NCBI RefSeq assembly: GCF_013410115.1
Contig: NZ_JACCCV010000002.1
Location: 1,736,001-1,800,000, forward strand
DNA: 64,000 nt
DNA from: Tunturiibacter gelidiferens
Lineage (GTDB): Bacteria > Acidobacteriota > Terriglobia > Terriglobales > Acidobacteriaceae
Direction: 5' to 3'
Shown: piece after piece, positions 9,328 through 17,200 of the stretch
How the letters are laid out: every line of letters begins with the position of its first letter
Numbering within the stretch: the first letter of the stretch is position 1
Notes under the pieces: generated by a model
Database searches by the model: none
What the model saw: only the letters and a program-made list of their open reading frames with translations
Told to the model about the DNA's origin: nothing
Made by a program: the position numbers and the translations under genes

Positions 9328-9720
9328 ATGCAGACATACAAACGAGCAGGAACAGTAATTTTCGTGTCCAACAGAAGCCCGGAAACCACCGTCGCGCAGG
9401 ATTTCGAAGCGTGCGGACTGGTTGTTCAGTGGGCGCGCAGCATCAGAGCGGCAGTTGATTTGCTCAACTCGGCGCGCGAGAAGACCGTGATCGTCACTGA
9501 ACTCGCCTTGGCTGATGGTAATTGGAGAGATCTCGTCGAACGGGTCAATTGCATCGATATCAATCTCTCCACATCAATCCTGCTTGTCACTTCTTCCAGT
9601 ACGGCGGAACTCTGGTGGGACGCGCTCGAATGCGGTATCGATGACATTCTGCCCTTGTCTCTCCTGGCCTCTCGCTTGTGCCAACTTCTACAGGAGAATA
9701 GTTTCGATGAACGAAAATAA
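9328..9720 (+). CDS. Pseudo-receiver (CheY-like) protein
   Basis: 130 aa from the ATG at 9328; a longer reading frame upstream runs through the regulator gene on the other strand and is unlikely to be used. The alternating hydrophobic strands and helices (VIFVSN; TVIVTELALADGNW; SILLVTSSS; GIDDILPL) fit a receiver fold. The position of the phospho-accepting aspartate reads VTEL, with Glu in place of Asp, so phosphorylation is doubtful. Its 3' end overlaps the next gene by 14 nt, which suggests coupled translation with the transhydrogenase. Similar pseudo-receivers often act as protein-interaction switches; the role here is unknown. Confidence 0.6.
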   Translation: MQTYKRAGTVIFVSNRSPETTVAQDFEACGLVVQWARSIRAAVDLLNSAREKTVIVTELALADGNWRDLVERVNCIDINLSTSILLVTSSSTAELWWDALECGIDDILPLSLLASRLCQLLQENSFDERK

Positions 9721-11113
9721 TGGTTCGGCAAGGCATTACGACATGGTGGTGATCGGCTCGGGCGCCGCCGGACATCACGGGGCAATTCAGGCCGCCAAAC
9801 TCGGCAAAAAGGTTGCAGTGGTCGAACGCGCTATCGCTCTCGGTGGGGCCAGTATCAACACCGGCACAATTCCGAGCAAGACACTCCGAGAGGCTGTCCT
9901 GCGTTCAACACGATCAGGGTGCACCGATCGCCGAATCTCGCCTGTAGACCTGGCGCAGAGAATCGAGGAAGTCGCGTCCAACGAAGTTCGGGTGTTCGAG
10001 AGTCAATTTCGTCGCAACGAAATTGATGTATTGACTGGCACTGCGTCCTTTGCCGGACCGCACACTGTACGGGTTGCGAATCTGGAAGGAGAGCAGTTCT
10101 GGCACGCGGACTATGTATTGATCGCAACGGGCTCACGACCGGCTCACAACGACGCGATTCCCGTCGATGGCATCTCCATTATCGATACAGACGCGATTCG
10201 CCGCTTAAGGACGGAGCACCATGTGTTGACCATCGTCGGGGGTGGGGTGATTGGTATCGAGTATGCCTGTATTGCCGCCGCTATGGATATTCCGGTGACA
10301 CTAATTGAACGCCGCCCTCGAATACTCGATTTCGTCGACCAGCAGATCGTCGAAGCGCTGAGTTATCACATGCGCAGCCTGGGCGTCACTTTTCGTCTAG
10401 GTGAGGAAGTCGAGGAGGTTACGAAATCTTCTGAGGGCAAAGTCTGCGCGAAGCTGAAGAGCGGAAAGCAAATCTGGTCGGACGCTTTACTCTACGCGGT
10501 AGGTCGGCAGGCCAACACAGATTCGTTGAATCTTGCGGCATGTGAACTCGCTGCCGATGCGCGCGGCCGGATTGAAGTAAATCCCAACTTCCAAACCTCG
10601 CAGCCGCACATCTACGCCGCGGGCGACGTGATCGGTTTCCCGAGTCTATCGTCCGTTGCGATGGAGCAGGGGCGCGTGGCAGTATGCCATGCTTTCGGAG
10701 TACCGGTTGTGTCTGTACCCGAATTGTTTCCCTACGGGATCTACTCAATTCCGGAGATTTCGTTCGTTGGCAAAACAGAAGAACAACTGACCGAAGCGGG
10801 TGTCTCCTACGAGATTGGAATCGCACATTATCGTGAAATAGCGCGAGGCCAGATCCTAAACGACTCTACCGGACTCCTGAAGATATTGTTTCACAGGGAG
10901 ACGCGCCAGCTACTGGGTGTTCATATCGTTGGCGAAGGTGCAACCGAACTCATTCACATCGGACAAGCCGTCATAGGATTCGAAGGCACGATCGACTCCT
11001 TGATAAACACGGTCTTTAATTACCCTACCTTGGCCGAATGCTACAAGGTTGCCGCGCTGAACGGCCTTAACCGAATCAATTATTCGGGCAAGCCCCATCT
11101 AGTCGCTAGTTGA
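9707..11113 (+). CDS. sthA: Si-specific NAD(P)+ transhydrogenase-like flavoprotein
   Basis: 468 aa from the ATG at 9707, preceded by CAGGAG at 9691. It belongs to the pyridine-nucleotide-disulfide oxidoreductase superfamily. The FAD-binding VVIGSGAAGHHGAIQAAKLG lies near the N-terminus, the NAD(P)-binding TIVGGGVIGIEYA is around residue 175, IYAAGDVIG contacts FAD, and a dimerisation domain ends the protein. The redox-active CxxxxC of lipoamide dehydrogenases is absent: the segment reads GGASINTGTIPSKTLREA, with GTIPSK as in soluble transhydrogenase, and the single cysteine of E. coli SthA is also missing. The length matches SthA (466 aa). It is expected to equilibrate NADPH/NAD+ and NADP+/NADH in the cytoplasm. 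Confidence 0.82.
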   Translation: MNENNGSARHYDMVVIGSGAAGHHGAIQAAKLGKKVAVVERAIALGGASINTGTIPSKTLREAVLRSTRSGCTDRRISPVDLAQRIEEVASNEVRVFESQFRRNEIDVLTGTASFAGPHTVRVANLEGEQFWHADYVLIATGSRPAHNDAIPVDGISIIDTDAIRRLRTEHHVLTIVGGGVIGIEYACIAAAMDIPVTLIERRPRILDFVDQQIVEALSYHMRSLGVTFRLGEEVEEVTKSSEGKVCAKLKSGKQIWSDALLYAVGRQANTDSLNLAACELAADARGRIEVNPNFQTSQPHIYAAGDVIGFPSLSSVAMEQGRVAVCHAFGVPVVSVPELFPYGIYSIPEISFVGKTEEQLTEAGVSYEIGIAHYREIARGQILNDSTGLLKILFHRETRQLLGVHIVGEGATELIHIGQAVIGFEGTIDSLINTVFNYPTLAECYKVAALNGLNRINYSGKPHLVAS

Positions 11114-11297
11114 GGGCATGGCACCAACCTCCACAGCCGTATCCCGGGAAGTGTCGCGGTGAGAATAGAATTGGTCAGGGTCCGCCGACCAGCTTCCGCG
11201 TGATCCTCGGTTGACTGTAACAGGGCGAGTCACTCATTGATGTCTCCCTGACCGACGGGTTCAGTCAATAGAAGCGCGTGAAAACGGACCAAGGACC

Positions 11298-11486
11298 TTA
11301 AGCCGTTTTCGCTTCCCTCGCATCTGCCGCCGCAGCTTTGCCGACGGGCTTCTTCTTGGCACCGTTGGTCATTCCCTGAGATACGGCCTTCTCGACCGCG
11401 CCCTCGGTCACGCCCTTCTTCACGGCTTTACTGACCGCTTTTTCTACTCTCTTTGTCGCTTTCTTTTTTGCCTTGTCACTCGCCAT
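11298..11486 (-). CDS. Small Lys/Ala-rich basic protein
   Basis: 62 aa, with about one quarter Lys and many Ala and Val, and repeated KKA, KAV and KKG motifs resembling histone H1-like or DNA-binding tails. No enzyme domain is visible. GAGGG precedes the ATG by about 8 nt. It stands alone between convergent sthA and the TetR gene. A similar KKAPKKAAKKAAKK tail begins the protein at 20909-21484, so such tails may be common in this genome. A nucleoid-related role is only a suggestion. Confidence 0.6.
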   Translation of the reverse strand: MASDKAKKKATKRVEKAVSKAVKKGVTEGAVEKAVSQGMTNGAKKKPVGKAAAADAREAKTA

Positions 11487-11629
11487 GGTGGAAACCCTCG
11501 AACGAGACGTTATCTCGCAATTGGGAATTGTACATGGGCTTCCTTTCGTTACTTCACTGGATTGAGGCGAGTGTATCTGTGGTCATGATGCTTTGCATGA
11601 TCGTGACTCGCAATGAATCATGTGACGAT

Positions 11630-12247
11630 TCAGATCCGCACGATCACCCGGCTTTGCACGCCGCTTATTATGGTTGCGACGACCTCCTCAGCGTAGAGCT
11701 GACGGCTGCCAAACGGAAATTTCCGCGCCGTGATCAGCAGGGCTGCTGCGCCATGAGCCGCTGTCCACAATACTGTACTCACAGCGAACGCCTCGCCTTG
11801 AAGCACTCCTGCCTTGATGCACGTTTCCACGCACCTGAATAGCGCTCCAAAAGCCGGATTTCGCTCCTGCAAGTCCTCGCGGCTCTGCTCCAGACCTCCG
11901 ATAGTTTCGACCGATAGGAACAGAATCCTGTATTCGTTGGGGCTCTCCTCAGCATAAGCAATGTAGTCCAGCAGTATGTTTCGAAGCGCAGTAAGCGGAT
12001 CACGGTCAACGGCAGAGCCGAACCGTTTAGCCACCTTTTCAAAACCTTCGAGTGCGAGAGCGGTCAGGAGAGCCTGCTTGTCGGCGAAATAAGAATAGAG
12101 CGCCATGGGCGAGCATTCCATCCGGGTTGCGAGCTTGCGGATGGTTAGGCCCTCGTAGCCTTCCTCTCGGATCAGCTCTCGAGCTGCCGACAAAGTCTCG
12201 GCGCGCAGTTCAGAACGGTAGCGTTCCTTTCGCTTTTGCAGAGTCAA
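11630..12247 (-). CDS. TetR/AcrR-family transcriptional regulator
   Basis: 205 aa. The N-terminal helix-turn-helix spans about residues 15-65, with the typical GLTIRKLATRMECSPMALYS pattern and YFADKQALL. The C-terminal ligand-binding domain resembles TetR_C families. It is divergent from a NodT-type efflux gene fragment at 12332, and 84 bp of AT-rich DNA separates the two starts. It probably once repressed that efflux operon. Because the target gene is truncated, the regulator may now be an orphan. Confidence 0.88.
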   Translation of the reverse strand: MTLQKRKERYRSELRAETLSAARELIREEGYEGLTIRKLATRMECSPMALYSYFADKQALLTALALEGFEKVAKRFGSAVDRDPLTALRNILLDYIAYAEESPNEYRILFLSVETIGGLEQSREDLQERNPAFGALFRCVETCIKAGVLQGEAFAVSTVLWTAAHGAAALLITARKFPFGSRQLYAEEVVATIISGVQSRVIVRI

Positions 12248-12296
12248 TTTTTCCTCGAAAACCTTTGAATCTTTCTTTCTCTGTATATCATATTAT

Positions 12297-12306
12297 ACGT
12301 GTACGT
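12297..12306. promoter_or_regulatory. Candidate TetR operator in divergent promoter
   Basis: ACGTGTACGT has ACGT arms around a two-base centre and is embedded in an AT-rich stretch (TATATCATATTAT) that could supply a -10 element. It lies between the TetR start (12247) and the efflux gene start (12332), where an autoregulatory operator is expected. The dyad is short, so this is tentative. Confidence 0.3.
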
Positions 12307-12331
12307 TATTTCGTCCACGTAAGGATTGCTA

Positions 12332-13270
12332 ATGTTGCCCTCGAATGGTTCACCTGCCGCGCTGAGGTTCACCCTCCGAATCGGCTTTGCCGTTGCACTC
12401 AGCGCGAGCGTTACCGGATGCACCGTAGGGCCAAAATATCATCGCCCGACGGTGAACCTACAGCCGTTTCACAACGCCCCCTCCATTGAAACTCGCGTCG
12501 CCTCCATGCCGTCACCTCCCCTTGACCAATGGTGGACTGGCTTCCACGATCCAGCTTTAACCCGAGTTGTGAAGCGGGCACTGGATGAGAATCTCGACCT
12601 CGCCGCCGCCATGACGCGGGTAGAGCAGGCGCGTGCGGCTGCCCGAGGCGCGGGAGCGCGACGGCTGCCGTCTGCAGCTCTTAGTGGTTCGACGACCTCC
12701 ATTTACCAGTCCACCGAAAGCATGACCGGCCGCATCGGTAGGTCCTTACCCGGCTACGATCGCAGCCAGAACTATTACGATCTCGGAATCAGCGCAAGCT
12801 GGGAAGCGGATCTGTTTGGCGGTTTGAAAAAAGGCGCTGAAGCTGCTACGGCCGAGGCTCAGGCGGCCGAGGCCCTCCATACGGGAACCCGCATTACTGT
12901 GGCCGCAGAAGCCGCTGACGCCTATATGCAGATACGTGGCGCGCAGGCACGCTTAATCTTTGCCAAAGAACAAATCTCCACTGACACCCATCTCGTCGAG
13001 CTGGTGCAGCAACGCAAAGACGCGGGCATCGCGTCCGACCGTGAACTTGCCCAGGCACAAGCTGTGCTATCGCAAGCGAAGGCGACGGTCCCGCTGATCA
13101 AAGTCTCGCTGGAGGCACAGTTGAACCGGCTGGATGTTCTTACGGGCGCCCAGCCTGGGACGTACGCAGCGGAACTGACGCCGGTGGTCGACATTCCGGA
13201 AGTGCCGGCGATCTCCGACTTCGGGACACCGACTGATCTATTGCGCAGGAGACCTGACATCATCGCTGCC
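12332..13270 (+). pseudogene. NodT-type outer-membrane efflux lipoprotein, truncated
   Basis: The start is the ATG at 12332, with AAGG 7 nt upstream. The protein has a lipoprotein signal with a Cys at the motif VTGC followed by TVGPKYHRP, as in RND outer-membrane lipoproteins, then an OEP repeat through about residue 310. Homology stops right after LLRRRPDI, where the second half (usually about 150 more residues) should begin. The reading frame continues to 13528 with unrelated low-quality sequence (Arg/Ser-rich). The DNA after about 13265 encodes another gene remnant in a different frame. The efflux protein is therefore truncated and most likely non-functional. Confidence 0.8.
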
Positions 13271-13425
13271 TTGATGTTCTCGCTATCACGCCCACTACGG
13301 CAGTCGTACGTGTCGATATGGAGAAGGACGCAATCGGCGCGGATTACACGGACCTTCACACCCTCATCAAACTCGGCGGCGCATGGCAGATCATCGCGAA
13401 GGTCTATCACATGTATGAAGGGTAG
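13264..13425 (+). pseudogene. C-terminal remnant of lumazine-binding/NTF2-like protein
   Basis: In a frame different from the truncated efflux gene, codons from about 13264 to the TAG at 13423 read a peptide containing TTAVVRVDMEKDAIG, YTDLHTLIKL and AWQIIAKVYHMYEG. This pattern matches the end of SnoaL/lumazine-binding-like proteins ('YTDFxTLLKxxGxWKIxxKVYH'). No start codon or N-terminal half is present. It begins exactly where the NodT homology ends and stops exactly where the AbiEii homology begins, so it marks a recombination scar. Confidence 0.5.
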
Positions 13426-13526
13426 TAGTCTTTCTCGACGATGGCGGGATTCATGCCGAGTCGGCTCGCCGACTCCCGAAATAGATCCCGCCTATCCGAG
13501 GCTGGTCCAGCAGCAATCTTATCCAT
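13407..13526 (-). pseudogene. AbiEii-type nucleotidyltransferase toxin, N-terminal stub
   Basis: From the ATG at 13526, 39 codons run to a stop at 13407. The first 33 residues, including DRRDLFRESASRLGMNPAIV and then EKD, match the conserved N-terminus of AbiEii/AbiGii nucleotidyltransferase toxins. Homology then breaks at about 13427, and the catalytic domain (normally over 200 residues) is gone. The start overlaps the stop of the antitoxin gene by 8 nt, the usual arrangement of abiE operons. The toxin is inactive. Confidence 0.65.
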
Positions 13527-14136
13527 GAACGGCCTCTTGAGTGATCTGCTGGATCGCGCTAAACACCCAGCCAGTTGCAGTCTTGGTATCGGCCAGGACT
13601 TTGGAGCGCAACGATTCCGGCAGCCATGCACGGATCTTCGAGATGATCTCAGGGGTGATTCGCTCCTGCCCGAGCGACTTGAGCGCCTGAACGATTAGGC
13701 CGCTTTCCTTGAGCTCGATGCCGGACTCCTTCAATGCCGTGTGCTCGAATGCCAACGCGGTATTGCCGATCTGATAGATCCGATCAGGGCCATCCGAGAG
13801 ATAGACAACGCGGGCAGGAACCTGAGTGGAAAGCCCGAGAAAATTCAAGGCAGTGGCACCACCGGGGTGAATGCGCCAGCGAAACTTCCGCGCTAAGGCC
13901 CTCGCTACTTGGTCGATGTCGGGGCTTAAGCTCTGATCGAGGAGCTTACTGAAACGAGGGTAGTCATAGATGCCGCGAATGACGCGGCGAATCTCGCCCC
14001 GCTTCTCCAGCCGGTGAAGCCCGGAATCGACAGTTGGGCGGCCCCCGAGGTCCAGAAAGTCTCGGGGTGAGAATGCCCACCCTCCCCCTGTCCCTCGAAT
14101 GCGATATAACGCCTTATCTTCAAATGTTTGGCTCAT
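13519..14136 (-). CDS. AbiEi-type antitoxin (DUF6088-like)
   Basis: 205 aa. It has an N-terminal winged-helix region (about 1-55: WAFSPRDFLDLGGRPTVDSG and RGEIRRVIRGIYDYP) and then a C-terminal domain with HPGGATALNFLGLS. Both are typical of the DUF6088/AbiEi antitoxins of type IV toxin-antitoxin systems, which bind their own promoter and neutralise the AbiEii toxin. The partner toxin gene immediately downstream is cut to a 33-residue stub, so the antitoxin is orphaned. It may persist as an autorepressor or as an anti-addiction factor. Confidence 0.75.
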   Translation of the reverse strand: MSQTFEDKALYRIRGTGGGWAFSPRDFLDLGGRPTVDSGLHRLEKRGEIRRVIRGIYDYPRFSKLLDQSLSPDIDQVARALARKFRWRIHPGGATALNFLGLSTQVPARVVYLSDGPDRIYQIGNTALAFEHTALKESGIELKESGLIVQALKSLGQERITPEIISKIRAWLPESLRSKVLADTKTATGWVFSAIQQITQEAVHG

Positions 14137-14330
14137 CCCAAGTCATCCGATATGCAATAAAAAATACAACTTTTTTCTTGCAGATGCAAGTCGACCGGCA
14201 CATAGCCGTGAATCTGCAAACTCAATGTGGGGTTCATTTGAGTTGGCAAACGTGCATTTGAACGCCGAAAAGAGCCTAGATTCAGACCGATGACTCCGCA
14301 TGAATATACTCGACACACCGAGGGCCGATC

Positions 14331-14954
14331 ATGAGAACGCACACAGTTGAGAGTACGTCTGTCTTCTTCGCGACCGCAGCGATTGCGTGCTTCACGTACT
14401 CCGTACTCGCGCTGCTCCTTTTGCATGTACTTCGGCCCGACTATGCGCCGGCCCACCACATGATCAGCGACTATGCTGTCGGTCCCTACGGCTGGGTCAT
14501 GACGACTTTTTTTCTGGCAATGAGCGGCGGCTGCCTGATGCTGCTGCTGGGACTGGTTCGCAGCGGCCCTAATCTGGTCGCCGCTCGCATCGGCACATTG
14601 CTGCTGGGAGTCGCGTCGATCGGCCTGGTGGTTTCAGCAATCTTCCCGACCGACGTGCGGCTGCCATTGACCCGCACGGGCGAGATCCATGACATGAGCT
14701 TCTACGTGAACATCGGGAGCATCGTCCTTGCCATCGTGCTTCTGTCCGTGAGCTTCGGGAGTCAACTACGTTGGCGCCCCTATCGGCGCACCGCCTTGAT
14801 ACTAGCGGCGCTGGTCGTACTCGCTGTCGTTCTCCAGTTCCTCACGCTTCACAAGGGCGCGCCCTACGGTCTCGCGAATCGGCTAGCCGTGACAGTGCTT
14901 CTCGCTTGGCTGCTGGCAACCTCGATCCGGTTGCGTGCGGTGGTGCCTGCGTGA
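14331..14954 (+). CDS. DUF998 integral membrane protein
   Basis: 207 aa with six predicted hydrophobic helices (starting near residues 12, 55, 85, 125, 145 and 175). The motif HHMISDYAVGPYGWVM after the first helix is characteristic of DUF998 proteins. GAGGG lies 6 nt before the ATG. It has no obvious operon partner; neighbours are a toxin-antitoxin remnant and a Fic pair. Function unknown. Confidence 0.75.
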   Translation: MRTHTVESTSVFFATAAIACFTYSVLALLLLHVLRPDYAPAHHMISDYAVGPYGWVMTTFFLAMSGGCLMLLLGLVRSGPNLVAARIGTLLLGVASIGLVVSAIFPTDVRLPLTRTGEIHDMSFYVNIGSIVLAIVLLSVSFGSQLRWRPYRRTALILAALVVLAVVLQFLTLHKGAPYGLANRLAVTVLLAWLLATSIRLRAVVPA

Positions 14955-15045
14955 GTGAGTGTCGGACGGAGCTGTTCCGAGGCTGCCACACATCACCCTT
15001 TAAGGGCGAGTCAAGTATGTTGCCGCTGATGACTCCTTGGGCATC

Positions 15046-15636
15046 TCATGATCGAGCAAAGGCCAACAAGGGTTGCATGTCATTCTTATCGGCGGCGCGC
15101 AGAGCATTGATGTAGCTGCGCCGGAAGTCACCGGATTTCACGATGTCTGCGCTACCCCATGAAAACGCTGGCCGGTCTAAACGTTGCACGACGACATCCG
15201 CCATGAGCCGTGCATGACGACCGTTCCCGTTTGCGAACGGGTGAATCCAGACGAGCCTATGGTGAAACCGAACTGCAAGCTCGTCTGGTTCGAAGGTCTG
15301 ATGTTCTACCCAATAGCGCACGTCGCCCAGCAATGCCGGCAGCGCGTCGCGGATTTGGTAGTGAGGTATGCCAATGTTCTTTTCCGTGGTGCGGTAGACC
15401 CCTGCCCACTTCCACGTCTGGTCGAACATGCGCAGGTGGAGTTCTCTCACGTAGGTTTCGGAGAATGGGTCTTGTCGATTCAAGTTGCGCGGATCGAACG
15501 CCCATGCAGCCGCTTCGAGGATGTTCTGGCGTTCCCACTCATTCAATTCTTCCTTTGTCGTGAGGTCAGGAATGAGGTCGGCCTGCTCGTCAGGAGACAG
15601 CGGTGTATTGCCGTCTCCCGTAGTAAATAGAGTCAT
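15046..15636 (-). CDS. Fic/DOC-family protein (mobile mystery protein B)
   Basis: 196 aa. The Fic active-site motif HPFANGNGRHAR is at about residues 134-145, with the catalytic His first. Fic proteins transfer AMP or other groups from nucleotides to target proteins. The N-terminal half has the mobile-mystery-B pattern (LTTKEELNEWERQNILEAA). Its start overlaps the stop of the HTH partner by 4 nt (ATGA). The pair is a recognised accessory module found next to mobile DNA and is probably toxin-antitoxin-like. No inhibitory (S/T)xxxE(G/N) motif is obvious in the Fic protein. Confidence 0.85.
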   Translation of the reverse strand: MTLFTTGDGNTPLSPDEQADLIPDLTTKEELNEWERQNILEAAAWAFDPRNLNRQDPFSETYVRELHLRMFDQTWKWAGVYRTTEKNIGIPHYQIRDALPALLGDVRYWVEHQTFEPDELAVRFHHRLVWIHPFANGNGRHARLMADVVVQRLDRPAFSWGSADIVKSGDFRRSYINALRAADKNDMQPLLAFARS

Positions 15637-16082
15637 CGGGATGTGCGCTTTCTGACGAGGCGCCGCGTCTCCCCTTCGACCGCTTCGTCGATTCGTCCGA
15701 CTGCTTGATTCTCGAGTGCCATCGAATGTTCGACTCCAAGAACGCGATTTTTCGCCTCGGAGCGCGCGCGGTTCTCGATGAGTTCCTGCATACTGTCAGC
15801 CCGTGGAACGAGGGCATAGACTAAATCGCAGTCGAGCGCGTTAGCTGCGGCGCGCAGGCTCCTCAGGGTGATGCGGTCCTCCGCCTCTCCCTTTTCCAGT
15901 TGCAAAGGCAGTTGGCGACTCGTCCCGAGCCTTCGTGCCAGTTCCCCCGACGAAATTCCTAGTGCCTGGCGAATGGCGCGTATCCACCCCTTCGACGGGC
16001 GCAGTTCCTTCCGCGCGGTGCGGTAAGGCTCCAAAGCACGATCGAGTTGTTTTAGACGAAGGTTCCTGAATTCGCTGCGCAT
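15633..16082 (-). CDS. HTH protein (mobile mystery protein A)
   Basis: 149 aa. A central Xre-type helix-turn-helix (about 50-105: GWIRAIRQALGISSGELARR and LGTSRQLPLQLEKGEAEDRI) is flanked by basic N- and C-terminal tails. It matches mobile mystery protein A, the usual partner of the Fic-domain protein encoded downstream with a 4-nt overlap. It probably represses the operon by binding the repeats upstream (16082-16137) and may act as antitoxin. Confidence 0.8.
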   Translation of the reverse strand: MRSEFRNLRLKQLDRALEPYRTARKELRPSKGWIRAIRQALGISSGELARRLGTSRQLPLQLEKGEAEDRITLRSLRAAANALDCDLVYALVPRADSMQELIENRARSEAKNRVLGVEHSMALENQAVGRIDEAVEGETRRLVRKRTSR

Positions 16083-16137
16083 GACAAGTTAAATATAGGC
16101 GATGGTCGTCAAAGTGACAAGTTTTATATTGCCTATA
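16082..16137 (-). promoter_or_regulatory. Repeats in promoter of the HTH/Fic operon
   Basis: TGACAAGTT occurs at 16082 and 16115, each followed by an AT-rich ATAT segment. TATAGGC (16094-16100) and GCCTATA (16131-16137) form perfect 7-bp inverted arms. The block directly precedes the HTH gene start at 16082 and contains AT-rich stretches suited to a promoter, so it is the likely autoregulatory operator. Confidence 0.5.
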
Positions 16138-16215
16138 CATGTATGTTTGACTATTTTTAGATTGTCATTCAATGAAGCTACAGTCAGAAGCGACGGACAC
16201 ATGAAGGAAGAAAAT

Positions 16216-16241
16216 CGGGCTGCTCCCCCACGGACAGCCCG
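16216..16241. terminator. Hairpin, possible terminator
   Basis: CGGGCTG (16216-16222) and CAGCCCG (16235-16241) can pair as a 7-bp stem with a 12-nt loop. There is no clear T-run on the right side; AAAA on the left would read as TTTT for leftward transcription. It lies between the HTH/Fic operon promoter and the tRNA fragment. Confidence 0.35.
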
Positions 16242-16350
16242 ACCCTGCTCGGTTAGGATTTTGGTAGCAAATTGGTAGCATTTAGCGGCGATTGGGCCGT
16301 TTTAGCCGACTGTGCCGACTCATAAGTCCTTTGCCGTCAACAAAACGCCT

Positions 16351-16410
16351 ATAGCGCGCTTCCATGGCATGGAAGAGGTCATCGGTTCGATCCCGATCAG
16401 GTCCACCAAT
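16351..16410 (+). repeat. tRNA-Ala(GGC) 3' fragment, left attachment-site copy
   Basis: The anticodon arm (CTTCC stem, loop ATGGCAT with anticodon GGC, GGAAG stem), variable loop, T-arm (ATCGG/CCGAT around TTCGATC), the acceptor 3' strand and CCA are all present and end at 16408. The acceptor 5' strand and D-arm are missing, so this is not a working tRNA. A 49-bp copy at 26021-26069 differs at one base. Together they bracket about 9.6 kb, as expected for att repeats left by a tRNA-targeting integrase. Confidence 0.8.
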
Positions 16411-16413
16411 AAA

Positions 16414-16748
16414 TCAACAACTTACGGCCTTCGTCCTTTGCCGCTTGGTGTCATTTGGTGTCAAATTTTCAAACAGCTTCACTGACGCAGCGCCACGCTT
16501 GAGCGGCTTCCCTCCGACGAGAACAGCATCGGGGAGTGGCTTCGCGACTTTCCGGCCATTTTTGTAGACAACATCCGCAACTCCTTATTGATGGAGTTGA
16601 CCGTTGGCTGCACGCTCTCGGGAATCTCCTGCATGTAGACATCGGTAGTCGTCGCGGTGCGCGAATGCCGCATCACGCCCTGCACTTCCTTGGCCTCTAA
16701 GCGATCGCAAAGTAGAAGCTTTTCTCCGCGAGGGTCAGAATTTCGCAA
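16414..16748 (-). pseudogene. Tyrosine integrase C-terminal remnant
   Basis: The reverse strand encodes VQGVMRHSRTATTTDVYMQE followed by IPESVQPTVNSINKEL, the end of a phage-type tyrosine recombinase including the nucleophilic Tyr in DVYMQ. Homology then continues in another frame (VVYKNGRKVAKPLPDAVLVG, then LKRGAASVKLFENLTPN) to a TGA at 16414. This implies a frameshift near 16560. The N-terminal and most of the catalytic domain are gone: the remnant ends within the DMT transporter stop region. It abuts the tRNA fragment, as integrases of tRNA-inserted elements do. Confidence 0.75.
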
Positions 16749-17181
16749 TGAGGCCTATCCCGCCAACGAGAAGGAGACCGCCGATGATCCGCCCAGGGTT
16801 CAAGGCGTGGGGCTGCATGCGGAACCACCCGAAGTGGTCAACCAGTAAGGACGTGACCAAGGCGGCAGTCACGGTAAACCCGACAAACGGACCCGCGCCA
16901 ACCTTGTTGACGAGAGTCAGTCCGGCATACACCTGGACCGCGCCGACAAGCCCTCCTACAACCGCCCACCACGGCATTTGAGCCAACTGTTCACGGGTTG
17001 GCAGCGGATGCGGCATGATGAGCGATGCGCCCAGGAAGAACAAGGTGATAAGTGCGAACGAGACTGCGGACGCAAGCCATGGGTTGACGACGTACTTATT
17101 CAGTTGACCGTTCATGGCAGCGCCACAGCTCTGCAGCGCGCCTCCGATGATGATGAAGGGGATTATCCATCCGGCGTTCAT
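16735..17181 (-). CDS. DMT-family transporter (YdcZ/DUF606 type)
   Basis: 148 aa with five hydrophobic helices. It opens with a membrane segment containing GGALQSCGAAMNGQL and has GLVGAVQVYAGLTLVNKVGA in the middle, typical of the small YdcZ-type members of the drug/metabolite transporter superfamily. These are half-size and probably dimerise. It is the last gene of a leftward five-gene operon and starts 19 nt after the ArsB-like gene. Substrate unknown. Confidence 0.82.
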   Translation of the reverse strand: MNAGWIIPFIIIGGALQSCGAAMNGQLNKYVVNPWLASAVSFALITLFFLGASLIMPHPLPTREQLAQMPWWAVVGGLVGAVQVYAGLTLVNKVGAGPFVGFTVTAALVTSLLVDHFGWFRMQPHALNPGRIIGGLLLVGGIGLIAKF

Positions 17182-17200
17182 TTCCGTCTCCTTTTGGTTA

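Noticed and set aside
13407..13631. 74-aa reverse protein in full
   Set aside because: Only the part from the ATG at 13526 has homology (AbiEii start); the upstream residues are read out of frame through the antitoxin gene.
16351..16410. Complete tRNA-Ala gene
   Set aside because: Anticodon arm, T-arm and CCA are present but the acceptor 5' strand and D-arm are missing upstream; it is a 3' fragment.
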